Assembly: GCA_002104945.1 (NCBI GenBank)
Contig: MCFH01000065.1
Coordinates: 62,001 to 126,000 of the forward strand
Reading direction: 5' to 3'
DNA: 64,000 nt
From: Piromyces finnis
Taxonomy: Eukaryota; Neocallimastigomycota; Neocallimastigomycetes; Neocallimastigales; Neocallimastigaceae
A program made the translations under genes and the position numbers. Every line of letters starts with the position of its first letter. Position 1 is the first letter of the stretch. Under the pieces are notes generated by a model. That model was not told where the DNA came from. It ran no database searches and saw only the letters and a list, made by a program, of their open reading frames with translations. Positions 35,273 to 46,225 of this stretch are shown in pieces.

Positions 35273-37506
35273 TTTTTATTACTTTTTTTTTTAAATGAAT
35301 TATATCTATTACTCTATTTCAATATATATACAATATATAATGATGAATAAATAATTTCTTTCCTTTTTTTATTCTTTAAATGGTTTAAAATAGAATTAAA
35401 CAACAATTTTTAATTTATATATATTTATATTTAATAATGAATTGTTTTTATTATTATTATCCAGTAATAATAATATTATTTTTTTTTTTTTTTAATAAAA
35501 ATTATATTTAAAAGTAGAGTTAAAAAGAAAAAAACAACTATTTTCTTTCTTATTGAAAAAGAAAAAGACTTTATTTCTTTTTTTAATACAATTTATAACT
35601 ATTTATATCAAAAATTTTTAATTTAATATTAATATATACAAAACATTTTTATTTATATTTAATTAATTTATTCAATGGAAAATAGGAAAAATATTAATAT
35701 TACCACAATTTAGAATAGAATATTATTTATTAGAATATATTGTAATATATTTAAAATCTTTTATTACCGATTTAATTTTTATGTTTCACGCTTAATAAAA
35801 TTAAATCTCATTATTGGATTAATTTTTAATAATTTATTAAAAATGAATAATATTTTACATAGTAATTCTTATTCAAAAAAAAAAAAGAGTATTTTAAAAT
35901 ACGAATTTCAAGTTATTTTTTCTATTTACACTTTATAATTTCTTGGGTAATTGATAATAAAATAAATTGATCCATAGTATAAATTTATTATTGTAGTTTA
36001 TATAATTTTTAAATTTTATATCTTTTACCTTTATTATTATTGTATATTTAAATGATTTTTGAATTATTTTATAAAGTTAATATTAATTTATAATTAATTT
36101 AAAAAAATGACATATTAAATTATTTAATATAAATAAACTTTATTTTATAATATTTTATTTATATTTTTTTTTGGTAAACCTTGACTTTTTATTAATTTTT
36201 AATTTAAATGTTTTAGATTTTAGTGGTCACACAAATTATATTGGCTGATAGTTAACTATTTTAAATGAATTTTTAGTATAGAGCCAATGATATAAATGTG
36301 TAATTAAAAATTCTTAAGTAAATAAATTAAAGCATAAGCAATTTTGAAATCTTATTGGTTATCAACAGAATTACCGTTTTTATAAAAAAATAAAAAATCT
36401 CCACTGAATATTAATTTTTGAAAATTTAAATTATAATTCATTGATCATTAATTAATGGTTAATCTTTAAGTATTGGTAAATAAATCTTAGATAATGCATA
36501 TAGTTATGTTTACACGTGATATAATTATAGATAAGTGCAACAATTTATGGATAATAATCACATGATCTGATTATTCAATACTTGTTCAAAAATTAATAAA
36601 ATTATAAAAATAAAAGGTATTAAATCCTTAGTATTATCCTTGATGCTATTTAATAAATGTGTTTTTTTCTTAATAATAATTAATAACGAAAATGGCATTT
36701 AATAATGTAATATTTTATTATTATCATCAACGATACAAGTATTTGGTATTTTATTAATAGTATTTAGGTATTATTATTTAATATTCTATTTTTATTTATG
36801 CATTATTATTTAATACTAATATTTTATTAATATTCTATTTTTGTTTAAAAAATAGCCAATTTTAATCCAAGCGTTGACTAACAAAAATATTATAAGAAAA
36901 AAAAAAAAAAGAAAGAATTTATAATTTTCTTTTTATATAATTAAACTATTGTAAATATTTAATGTTGTATAGAGAGAATAACTTTCATTTATTATGACTA
37001 TTAATTGTTTATAAAAGAAAAAAAAAAGTTTTTAAATTATATTGATAGTTGTGTGTTATAAAACTAATTTAAAAAGTAAAATAAGAATGGGATTAACAAG
37101 TTTTTATTAAGCAAAGGAATCTTTTATTTCATTATATCTATATTCTCCCCCTATAAAATGCTTTTCTTTTTTGATATAAAAAAATAAAAAGATGCTTTTT
37201 AAACTTTTTAAATTCATTATTTTATCATACTAAAAAAGGTTATGTTTATATCAAAATTTTTTAAAATTATTTTAACCACTTTTTTTACCATAATGTTTAT
37301 ATAACTTGACCATAAAATTTTAATTAATTATTAATTTATATAAATATAATTATTATTATTATGTTTATTATTATTATCATTATTATTATATATGTTGTTT
37401 TTTATTCTTATGTTTGTTATTAGTCCAATGCTTAAATTCTCGTTCTTGTATTTTTTAAATAACAATAATCTTTTATATAGATATAAAACCATTCTTTTAA
37501 AAATCC
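35273..37506. other. AT-rich intergenic sequence
   Basis: More than 2 kb upstream of the CotH gene without a convincing coding frame. Near 36220-36580 the sequence is slightly less AT-rich, with CACGTG-like and CACATG motifs (for example ACACGTGAT at 36513), possibly regulatory. The 64-codon minus-strand frame at 37331-37525 is Asn/Ile/Lys-rich filler. Confidence 0.5.
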
Positions 37507-37718
37507 TTAAATATTTCAAATCCACCTGATAAGATCAGAAAAAGAAAATATGAAAACCACATGATACAATAAAAATTATTCAAGAAAACATAAATTTATT
37601 GCTAATTTTTATTATTAAATATCTAAATGCACGTGATAAAATCAGAAAATAAAATATGAAAACCACATGATACAATAAAATTATTCAAAAACATAAATCT
37701 ATTGTTATTTTTTTTTTA
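37507..37718. repeat. Two-copy tandem repeat, 108-bp period
   Basis: Copy 1 (37507-37614) and copy 2 (37615 to about 37718) share the block order TTAAATAT, a CAC(C/G)TGATAA core, ATCAG, then GAAAACCACATGATACAAT and ATTATTCAA. They differ by a few substitutions and short deletions. The E-box-like CACGTG in copy 2 is CACCTG in copy 1. Confidence 0.8.
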
Positions 37719-37736
37719 ATTAAAAACTTTGATGAT

Positions 37737-37882
37737 TTAGTATAAATCTTAGATTTTGGGCCGTTTTAGCCAGACTTTCTAGCCAGAAGAAATTTGACCT
37801 TAGGCAGACTTTTAGCCAGGAAAATTTCGAAAAAGTGGCAAAAAGGCAGGCTTCATGGCCTAAAAAATCTAGGATATACTAA
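37737..37882. mobile_element. Short terminal-inverted-repeat element (MITE-like)
   Basis: 146 bp, much less AT-rich than its surroundings. The left end TTAGTATAAATCTTAGATTT and the reverse complement of the right end, TTAGTATATCCTAGATTTTT, pair imperfectly over about 26 bases, each ending in GGCC. Inside, a segment of about 30 bp (AGCCAGACTTT, then AGCCAGAAGAAATTT) is repeated (GGCAGACTTTT, then AGCCAGGAAAATTT). There is no coding capacity. The target duplication is not clear. Confidence 0.6.
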
Positions 37883-38261
37883 GTCCCTATATCTAACAAG
37901 GACACCAACCAGCACCAACAAGGCATCTATCATTTTTATTACTTTAAATGATAATTTAGAGAAACTCTAAAAATTTTAGATAATTAACGATTTTTATTTA
38001 AAATAAGAAAATGGTATGATTACTTTATAAAAAAAATCATTAAAATAGTTAATATTCTATTTTGAAAGAGTAAATATATAATAATATTTGTTTTTATATA
38101 TTTTTGTGTGGTGAATGTTGAGTTAGAAAATTTAATTAATCATTTTTATGATATTTAATTAAAAAATTAAGATTTATATTAAAAAAAAAAAAAAACTGGT
38201 TATTATCATCAAATGACATTTATCATACAACAACAACAACTGAAATAATAGTTTCATAGTT

Positions 38262-38338
38262 AAATACATTAAAAATGATAATTCTATTAGTTTTTATTTT
38301 TATTTTAATAAAATAGAACTATCATTTTTAATGTATTT
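38262..38338. repeat. Inverted repeat, potential hairpin
   Basis: Arms AAATACATTAAAAATGATA and TATCATTTTTAATGTATTT face each other and pairing continues into TTCTATT/AATAGAA with one mismatch, around a T-rich loop of about 25 bases. It could be a transcription end signal or a small palindromic element. Confidence 0.65.
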
Positions 38339-39604
38339 GTTTTTCTTTTTATTTTAATAAAATAAATAATATACATATTATCATTTTACATAAAAATATT
38401 AATATCATAATCAAATATACAATATTATTATTATTAAAATTATAGTATTATTAAATATTATAGTTTCACCTATAGGAAAAACAAAAACTCTTTTTATTTA
38501 TTAATTAATAGAATGGAATATTTTACAATTAAAAAGTTTTTTTTTTTTTTCATATATTGAAATTGTTGTTATGAATTATTCCACTATTAATTAAATTTAA
38601 AAAAATTAATTTTATCCACATTTTAATAAGACAACTTTTTAATTGTTAATAAAGAGGTTTTACGAAAAAATATTATTAATTGTATAATATCTTTTTTAAA
38701 ATAATATAAAATGAAATTATAGGCATTTAAATTTAATTATATTTTAAATATAATATTGTAATGATATTGACAATGAAATGTTTATCATTGTTGCTTCTTT
38801 AAAAAAAAAAATATTAATAAATCATTATTATTTCTTAACTATCTTTTTTATCTTTTTTTTATAAATAAAAATATATTTATTATAATAAGAAATTTAAAAA
38901 AATATAAAAAAGGCGGAATATTAATCCATTTTAAAAATTAACTTTTTTAAATTGTAAATTTTAAAAAAAAAAAAAGTTAGAATTTAATTTTTATTATAAT
39001 AAAAAATTGAAATATAGTTGTTGTTTTTTTTTAAACTTTTTATAAATATAATATAAATATAATAATATCATAATGTAAAAACAAAAACCTTTCATATAAA
39101 ATTTATATGGGGGATTATATTATCTAATAATAATAATAAAAAAAAAAGTTACCATTATTTTTATTGTTTAAAAAAAAAGTTTATAACATATTCTAATAAC
39201 ATTTTATTTTATTTTTTTTTTAAAAAAAAAAATAAAGTATATAATTTATAATTTATGTGATATTCGTTTAAATTTAGAATTTTTATTATCCTTTATTATA
39301 ATAAAAATATATATAAAAAAAAAAAAAACCTTTGAATTTTTTATATAATAAAATTAAATAATAATTAAATCATACTAACCTTAATGGTGTTTCTATCCAT
39401 TTAAAATATTATTAAATAAAATTTAAATTTATAAATAGATACTTTAAAAAAAAATAACAAAAAAAATATAAATACTTCAAAATTTTCCAAAAAATTTTTT
39501 TCAACAACATATTTAATAGAATATATTTTTTAATAGAATATAGAATTAAAAAATAATTCTTTTAGTAGTTAAATATTTTATACCTTTTTATTTTAATTGT
39601 AAAT
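38339..39604. other. Upstream region of the GH48 gene
   Basis: A/T-only sequence with many A and T runs. No ORF was seen. The GH48 promoter must lie here, but no single TATA box can be chosen among many AT motifs. Confidence 0.5.
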
Positions 39605-41881
39605 ATGCCAAGTATTAGAAACGCTTTATTCCTTCTCGGTGCTAGCACCGTTTTTGCCGCTACTAAGCGTGCTAATGACAAGTATGCCGCTCGTGCTACT
39701 GAACACTATGACAAGATTACTGGTAATGGTTCCTACAGATCTGAATATTTCTCACCAGAAAATGTTCCATACCACTCTGTTGAAACTCTTATGGTTGAAG
39801 CTCCAGATCATGGTCACGAATCTGTCTCTGAAACCTACTCTTTCTGGGTTTGGTTAGAAGCTGTTAATGGTAAGCTCACTGGTGATTACACTGGTGTTGA
39901 AACTGCCTGGAGCTACATTGAAAAGCACATGATTCCAGATAGCAAGAACCAACCAGGTAACAGTAAGTACAACCCATCTTCCCCAGCTACTTACGCTGCT
40001 GAACACGATGATATTGATGGTTACCCATCTAAGCTTATCTTCCAAGATGGTATTGTTGGTGAAGATCCAATTGCTAAGGAACTTTCTCAAGCCTACGGTA
40101 ACTGGGATATCTACATCATGCACTGGATTATTGATGGTGATAACTGGTACGGTTATGGTCAACAAGGTGATGGTACTTCTAAGCCATCTTTCATTAACAC
40201 CTTCCAACGTGGTGCTTCCGAATCTACTTGGAAGACTGTTCCACACCCATGTTGGGAAGCCATGAAGTGGGGTGGTCGTAACGGTTTCTTAGATCTTTTC
40301 ACTATCGATAACTCCTACGCTAAGCAATGGAGATACACTGCTGCTCCAGATGCTGATGCTCGTGCTATTCAAGCTGCTTACTTCGGTTGGTTATGGGCTA
40401 AGGAAGATGGTCAAGATCTTTCTTCCGTTGCTTCTAAGGCTGCCAAGCTTGGTGATTACTTACGTTACGCCCAATACGATAAATACTTCAAGAAGATTGG
40501 TAACTGTGTTGGTTACGATAGATGTTCTGCTGGTTCTGGTAAGAACTCTGCTCACTACCTTATCTCCTGGTACTTCGCTTGGGGTGGTGGTCTTCAAGGT
40601 GACTGGTCTTGGAGAATTGGTTCTTCCCACACTCACACTGGTTACCAATCTCCATTAGCTGCTTGGATTCTTTCCACTCAATCTGCCTTCAAGCCAAAGT
40701 CTTCCACTGGTGCTAAGGATTGGGCTACCTCTCTTGACCGTCAATTAGAATTATTCAGATGGTTACAAACTCCAGAAGGTTGTATTGCTGGTGGTGCCAC
40801 TAACTCTTGGACTGGTGCTTACGCTCAACCACCAAGTGATATTACCTCCTTCTACGGTATGTGGTACGATTGGCAACCAGTTTACCACGACCCACCATCC
40901 AACAACTGGACTGGTATGCAAGGTTGGGGTATGGAACGTGTCTGTTCCTTATACTACCTTTCCGGTGATGAAAGAGCCGGTCTTATTTGTCAAAACTGGG
41001 CTAAGTGGGTTAAGGACACTACTCGTGTTAGCGGTGGTGAAATTGTCCACGCTACTAACCTTGCTTGGGAAGGTAACCCAGATGAATGGAACAAGAGTAA
41101 CTTCAACAAGTCTGGTCTTAACAGATCCCTTCACGGTACCGTCTCTGCTGAAGGTCTTGATCTTGGTTCCATTGCTTCTATCATTAAGGGTCTCTTCTGG
41201 GTTTCCTTAAAGGATGGTGATCAAGATGGTCTTAACCTTGTTGTTGATGTTATGGATGCCATTGAAAACTACAAGGATGATCTTGGTTACGCTGCTTTAG
41301 AAGCTCGTAACGATTATGAAAACTTCGGTAAGGAAGTTTACATTCCATCTGGTTGGACTGGTAAGAACGCTCAAGGTGCCAACATTAAGAGTGGTGTTAA
41401 ATTCATTGATATTCGTCCAAAGTACAAGCAAGATCCAGACTGGCCACAAGTTGAAAACTTCCTTAACGGTGGTAACCCACCAGAATTCACTTACCACAGA
41501 TTCTGGGGTCAAACTGAAATTATGGTTGCCAATGGTCTTCTTTCCATTTATGGTGTTACTGGTGGTTCTGGTGCCGGTAACGGTTCTGGTAACGGCGGTA
41601 GTTCATCTGGTAGCTGTCCAGCTTCTATTAAGAACCAAGGTTACAAGTGTTGTAAGGCCGGATGCCAAGTCATTTACCAAGATGCTGATGGTGACTGGGG
41701 TGTTGAAAACGGCCAATGGTGTGGTTGTGGCGGTGGTGACTCTGGTAACTCTTGTCCAAAGGCCATTACCAACCAAGGTTACAAGTGCTGTTCCGGTTGT
41801 TCCTACGTTTACTACGAAGACCAAGATGGTAAATGGGGTGTTGAAAACAATGACTGGTGTGGTATTCCATCCAACTGTTAA
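39605..41881 (+). CDS. GH48 cellulase with two C-terminal fungal dockerins
   Basis: An intronless 758-residue secreted enzyme. Signal peptide: [19 protein letters not shown]. Residues from about 25 to 655 are a glycoside hydrolase family 48 domain, the main processive reducing-end cellobiohydrolase type of bacterial cellulosomes. The conserved region [20 protein letters not shown], followed by LEAVNG, holds E76 and E85, which correspond to the catalytic-site glutamates. A Gly/Ser/Asn linker (about 655-673) leads to two CBM10-type dockerins (about 674-712 and 716-758), each with C-x-x-x-x-x-x-QGYKCC and W-GVEN-x-x-WCG blocks. Codon use is strikingly different from its neighbours, with C-ending codons preferred, typical of very highly expressed genes in this group. 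Fungal GH48 is thought to come from clostridia (established view). Confidence 0.97.
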   Translation: MPSIRNALFLLGASTVFAATKRANDKYAARATEHYDKITGNGSYRSEYFSPENVPYHSVETLMVEAPDHGHESVSETYSFWVWLEAVNGKLTGDYTGVETAWSYIEKHMIPDSKNQPGNSKYNPSSPATYAAEHDDIDGYPSKLIFQDGIVGEDPIAKELSQAYGNWDIYIMHWIIDGDNWYGYGQQGDGTSKPSFINTFQRGASESTWKTVPHPCWEAMKWGGRNGFLDLFTIDNSYAKQWRYTAAPDADARAIQAAYFGWLWAKEDGQDLSSVASKAAKLGDYLRYAQYDKYFKKIGNCVGYDRCSAGSGKNSAHYLISWYFAWGGGLQGDWSWRIGSSHTHTGYQSPLAAWILSTQSAFKPKSSTGAKDWATSLDRQLELFRWLQTPEGCIAGGATNSWTGAYAQPPSDITSFYGMWYDWQPVYHDPPSNNWTGMQGWGMERVCSLYYLSGDERAGLICQNWAKWVKDTTRVSGGEIVHATNLAWEGNPDEWNKSNFNKSGLNRSLHGTVSAEGLDLGSIASIIKGLFWVSLKDGDQDGLNLVVDVMDAIENYKDDLGYAALEARNDYENFGKEVYIPSGWTGKNAQGANIKSGVKFIDIRPKYKQDPDWPQVENFLNGGNPPEFTYHRFWGQTEIMVANGLLSIYGVTGGSGAGNGSGNGGSSSGSCPASIKNQGYKCCKAGCQVIYQDADGDWGVENGQWCGCGGGDSGNSCPKAITNQGYKCCSGCSYVYYEDQDGKWGVENNDWCGIPSNC

Positions 41882-42680
41882 ATTAAATAAATCATTTTAA
41901 TTTATGAATTAAAGTGATCTTTTTTTTTTTTTTAACATTATATAATATTTAATAATATATATTATCAAATATTTGATAATTATTTGCAAAAATATATCAT
42001 ATAATATAATAAAAAAAAATAAAAATATAAAATATATCTTTTACAGTTTTTTTTTTTTTAATAATTTTGGTGTATAAATAATTTTTATTGTTTATGTATA
42101 TTATTAATCTGTTGATAAACAATATAATTACCAATGTCTTTTATGTTAAACGACATGAATAAATTTATACTTTTTTTTATTATATTAATTAATTAAATGA
42201 TAAAAAAAAACATATATATATATAATATATATATATATTTTATAGTATATTGAATGATGGATAATTTGAAAATAATCTAATGAATTATTACTATTTTTTA
42301 ATCATCCTTTTATAGGGTTATATATATCATTTTAAACTTTTTATTTTTTATTATTGTTTTTATTATTAAAAAATATATAAACATTTTATATAAAAATAGA
42401 AAGTATTTAATGGTGTTTTACAATGAATTTATTTTGTAGGAAAAAAAATTAAAAATAAAATATACTTAAAAATAATTGCTGTCTTTAATAAAAAAAAATA
42501 ATTAAATAATTATATTTATACGTAAGCTATTTTTTTTTTATTTTATATTAATAATATTTATTCTTTTTTTATAATTTTTTTTTAAAAATATAATTTTTAC
42601 AAATGTTCATTGAAGAAATAAAATATACATTATAATATTTTATAATTAAAAATATTCATATTTTGATATAAAAAATGATA
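41882..42680. other. AT-rich sequence between GH48 and ankyrin genes
   Basis: Contains the 3' region of the GH48 gene, TA microsatellites near 42213-42240 and many A and T runs. No gene was seen. Confidence 0.6.
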
Positions 42681-42920
<240 letters not shown>

Positions 42921-43000
42921 CTATAATAAACCCCTTCTTTTTTTTTAAATTTTTAATACGATACTATTATTATTTAAAAGTAAAAAAAAATAATTTTTTC

Positions 43001-44569
43001 CTAAAAAGTAAAATCATTTTCAGATAATATTTTCAAGGCTTGATCATTTTGTTTTTGATTAGCTATTTTATACCATCGTTTTTTTACAGATAGATTTCCC
43101 TTTTTTTTGTTAAGAAACCATTTTAATTGTTTTCGGTTAAGTTTTGTTTTATTTTTATAGAGGAGTAATAAATGGTAGATAGCATCATTATTAAAAATAC
43201 ATTGTTTAAAAAGAAGATTTAATAGGTGATTTTGGGAATTTTCAATGAATTTTTGAACAACATCAAATGCGTCATCGAAAAGGACAGCTCCATGTTTTAT
43301 ACAAAATATTAATTGGCGTGGTGTAAGATGACGATAGTATAAATAATAGAGAATACGGTCATTGAAAAATACCTTGTAGTTAATATCTGCTCCTTTCCTT
43401 ATTAACAATTTGGCCACATCAAAGCGACTTTGGGTGAGGGCTTCTAATAATGGTGATTGACTAGAACCAAGGGTATAATTAAGGGAAGTGGAATAGTAAT
43501 GCTTTAAGATGAATTGAATCATATCATAGGAGGATTGATTTTTTATAGCGTACATTAATATATCCTCCTTTTTAATTTTATTCGGTGTGGCATCATGACA
43601 ACACAATAACAATGGAAATTCATTCCTTGTTATAAATTGTTGAAGGGAATGAACGTCATTCTGACCTACCAATTCTCGTATTCTAATTTTTTTTTCTTCC
43701 ATATGCCTTAAATTATCCAAAATTTTTTCCGTATTAAAAGGTAAAGTAAGGCTACCGTTTTGAATAGCAGTGATAAAATGGTCAGTAGGATATTGCGTGG
43801 CATATTTTAATAAGGTATAATTGATTTGATATCTATTTTTGGTATCGTAGGATATTAAAATTTTTAAAGCTTTATCATTAGCTAGGGTGATGGCATCGTT
43901 ATACATATCCTCGGTGAAATCTATTGTATTTTTTAAAAGGGTATCAAGTTGTTTGGCAGTTAAGGTCTGTTGATATTTATAAAAGGATAAAAGTTGTAGG
44001 ATCATTCGACGACTCAAATTAAAATGTTTGATAAGCATTTCTAAAAGCTCATTATGAAAATTTTTTATTAAGGTTGAAATGAAGGAAGGAGAAGGAGAAT
44101 GTATACCATTTTTTAAAATATACTGAAAAGTTGTGATCGTCGTCATCGAGTTGGATTGGGTAGGGTGGTGGTATAACGTGTAATAAAGGTCATTATTATC
44201 AATTTCAAAATTGATATCTGCATGATGTTGCAATAACAAGTCCGCAACATCATAATTATTTTTCAAAAGCGCCAATGAAAGAGGGGAAACATTAAAGTTA
44301 GGATAATGCAGTTGTTGTTGATTATTTTCCTTTTGACATCTATAGTTTAAATAATAATTTAGGGTAGGGTAACGACATTCCTGTAAAATATATTTTATAA
44401 GGTTTATCGGCGCGTTACTGTCAATTGCCAGGACCAATAAATCAAACTTTGATTTATTTAATTGTTTTAAATTAATTTTGTTTTTGGTGACATAATTTTG
44501 AAGGTCAATAAAGTTATGATTTTTAATCCATCCAGCCACAATACTTCTTTTTTGGGAAAGATTACACAT
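43001..44569 (-). CDS. Ankyrin-repeat protein made of two related halves
   Basis: An intronless 522-residue protein without signal peptide or membrane segment, so probably cytoplasmic. Clear ankyrin units are SPLSLALLKNNYDVADLLLQ (95-114, followed by HHADIN) and SPLLEALTQSRFDVAKLLIR (372-391, followed by KGADIN). Flanking helices are weaker repeats. The N-terminal half (about 10-245) and C-terminal half (about 298-520) align along their length: each has the ankyrin unit, a YY-x-LY block, a Q-(L/Y)-I-x-x-IK(H/N)G segment and a final (D/N)xALKIL motif. It is an internal duplication. Such proteins usually bind partners; none is indicated. The start is the first Met, after an A-rich leader. Confidence 0.85.
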   Translation of the reverse strand: MCNLSQKRSIVAGWIKNHNFIDLQNYVTKNKINLKQLNKSKFDLLVLAIDSNAPINLIKYILQECRYPTLNYYLNYRCQKENNQQQLHYPNFNVSPLSLALLKNNYDVADLLLQHHADINFEIDNNDLYYTLYHHPTQSNSMTTITTFQYILKNGIHSPSPSFISTLIKNFHNELLEMLIKHFNLSRRMILQLLSFYKYQQTLTAKQLDTLLKNTIDFTEDMYNDAITLANDKALKILISYDTKNRYQINYTLLKYATQYPTDHFITAIQNGSLTLPFNTEKILDNLRHMEEKKIRIRELVGQNDVHSLQQFITRNEFPLLLCCHDATPNKIKKEDILMYAIKNQSSYDMIQFILKHYYSTSLNYTLGSSQSPLLEALTQSRFDVAKLLIRKGADINYKVFFNDRILYYLYYRHLTPRQLIFCIKHGAVLFDDAFDVVQKFIENSQNHLLNLLFKQCIFNNDAIYHLLLLYKNKTKLNRKQLKWFLNKKKGNLSVKKRWYKIANQKQNDQALKILSENDFTF

Positions 44570-45249
44570 ATTAAAGTATGAATGGAAGAAGAAAAGGAAG
44601 CGAAAAAAAAAAAAGGAAAAAGAATGAATATATATTATATTAAATAAAAAAAAATCTTATATATATAATAAAAATATTTTCCAAATAAATTTAAATATTT
44701 ATTATTTTTTTAAAAAAGGGAAATAAAAAAAAACTATTTTATATAGAATTTATAATATCCATATTTTCTTTTTTATTCATTCGCAATTCATTTTAAACTA
44801 TTTTTAATTTAATTAAATCGTTTTACCACATTAAAAATGGACTTAACCAATATATATATATTCTTTTTTTTTTTTTTTTAAACCTTACCACAAAATATTT
44901 TTTCTTCTTTTAAAAAAATTTAAGAATAATAATAATTAATAATTATATAAAAAAATTTTTTTTTATTATCATAGGATAAGAATAAAATGATTAAAAAAAA
45001 ATAAATACAATTTTTATTTTATTTTATATTTAATAAATAATGGTAATCATTGTTAGTATTATTACAATTGATTATTAAAAAAATAAAATTAAAGCCCATG
45101 ATATATTTACAATGTTTATATTATATTATCAAAAGAATAAATAGCATGAGGAAAAAAAAAATATATTTCAAATATAATAATAAAAAAGTCAATATTATAC
45201 TATTTTTGCTTTTTTGTAAAATCTTTAAATTTACTTTATTATTATTCTA

Positions 45250-45280
<31 letters not shown>

Positions 45281-45898
45281 TAATTATTATTATTTTAATT
45301 ATTACTATTACTATTATTACTATTATTCTAATTATTATTATTCTAATTATTATTATTATTATTACTCTAATTATTATTTATTTATTTAACTTTCTTTTCA
45401 AAGAATTTCTTTTTTAATCCTATTCTTTAAAGGACTTGGATAAATATATATTATATATATTTATATATAATTTAAAAGCAATAAAATAAAAACTTTATAA
45501 ATATTTGTTTTTTCCTTTTCTTATAACAAAAATGGTTTATCTATTTAGTATAATAATATTATTAATCTTTTGATTTTGGTAATAATATTATTATTTTTTT
45601 TATTATTGATCTTTTTTACAAATCATATATATAAAAAAAAGATATTTTTAAATCTGTTGTACTACTTATTTAATAATATTTTTTTTTACTTTTCTTTTAT
45701 TTCCATTTCTCTCTCCTTTTTTTTCTTTTTTTTAAAAAAAATAAAAATTAATGATAATTTTTAAATAAAACTAAAAATAGACTTGTAAGGCAAACACTTT
45801 AAAAAATTTAATAAATAAAATTAATAAATTTAGGATAACACCGAATCAAGCTTTTAATAATTTAAATTTTATTTCATATTTTAAAATAAAGTTGATTG

Positions 45899-45945
<47 letters not shown>

Positions 45946-46225
45946 AATTACCCATAGATGAAAATGAATATAAGAAATGTATTACCAATTTATAATATCT
46001 CATTGTCATTTAAAAATTATAAAACTTTAATAATACTTGTATAATTCATTTATTCCAAAAAAAAAAAAAAAATTTTATAAAAATAATAGTTTTTTTTTTC
46101 TAATTTTTATCTTTTTTGTTAAAGAAACATTAATAACATTAATAAATTTGTAAATAATAATAATATTATTATTAAAGAATAAATTAAAACCTATATACCT
46201 ATAATTATTTACATTTAAAAAAAAA
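44570..46225. other. AT-rich sequence with microsatellites, includes start of the LRR unit
   Basis: Trinucleotide runs at 45245-45375 and 45901-45943. The triplicated unit begins at about 45650. Two all-hydrophobic short frames (45050-45250 and 45570-45764) are A/T filler. The last part is the upstream region of LRR gene A. Confidence 0.6.

Noticed and set aside
37331-37525. 64-codon minus-strand frame
   Set aside because: Ends in an Asn/Ile/Tyr run from an ATT microsatellite; no protein-like features.
39639-41900. Several overlapping frames inside the GH48 gene on both strands
   Set aside because: They result from the strong codon bias of GH48; none has domain-like composition.
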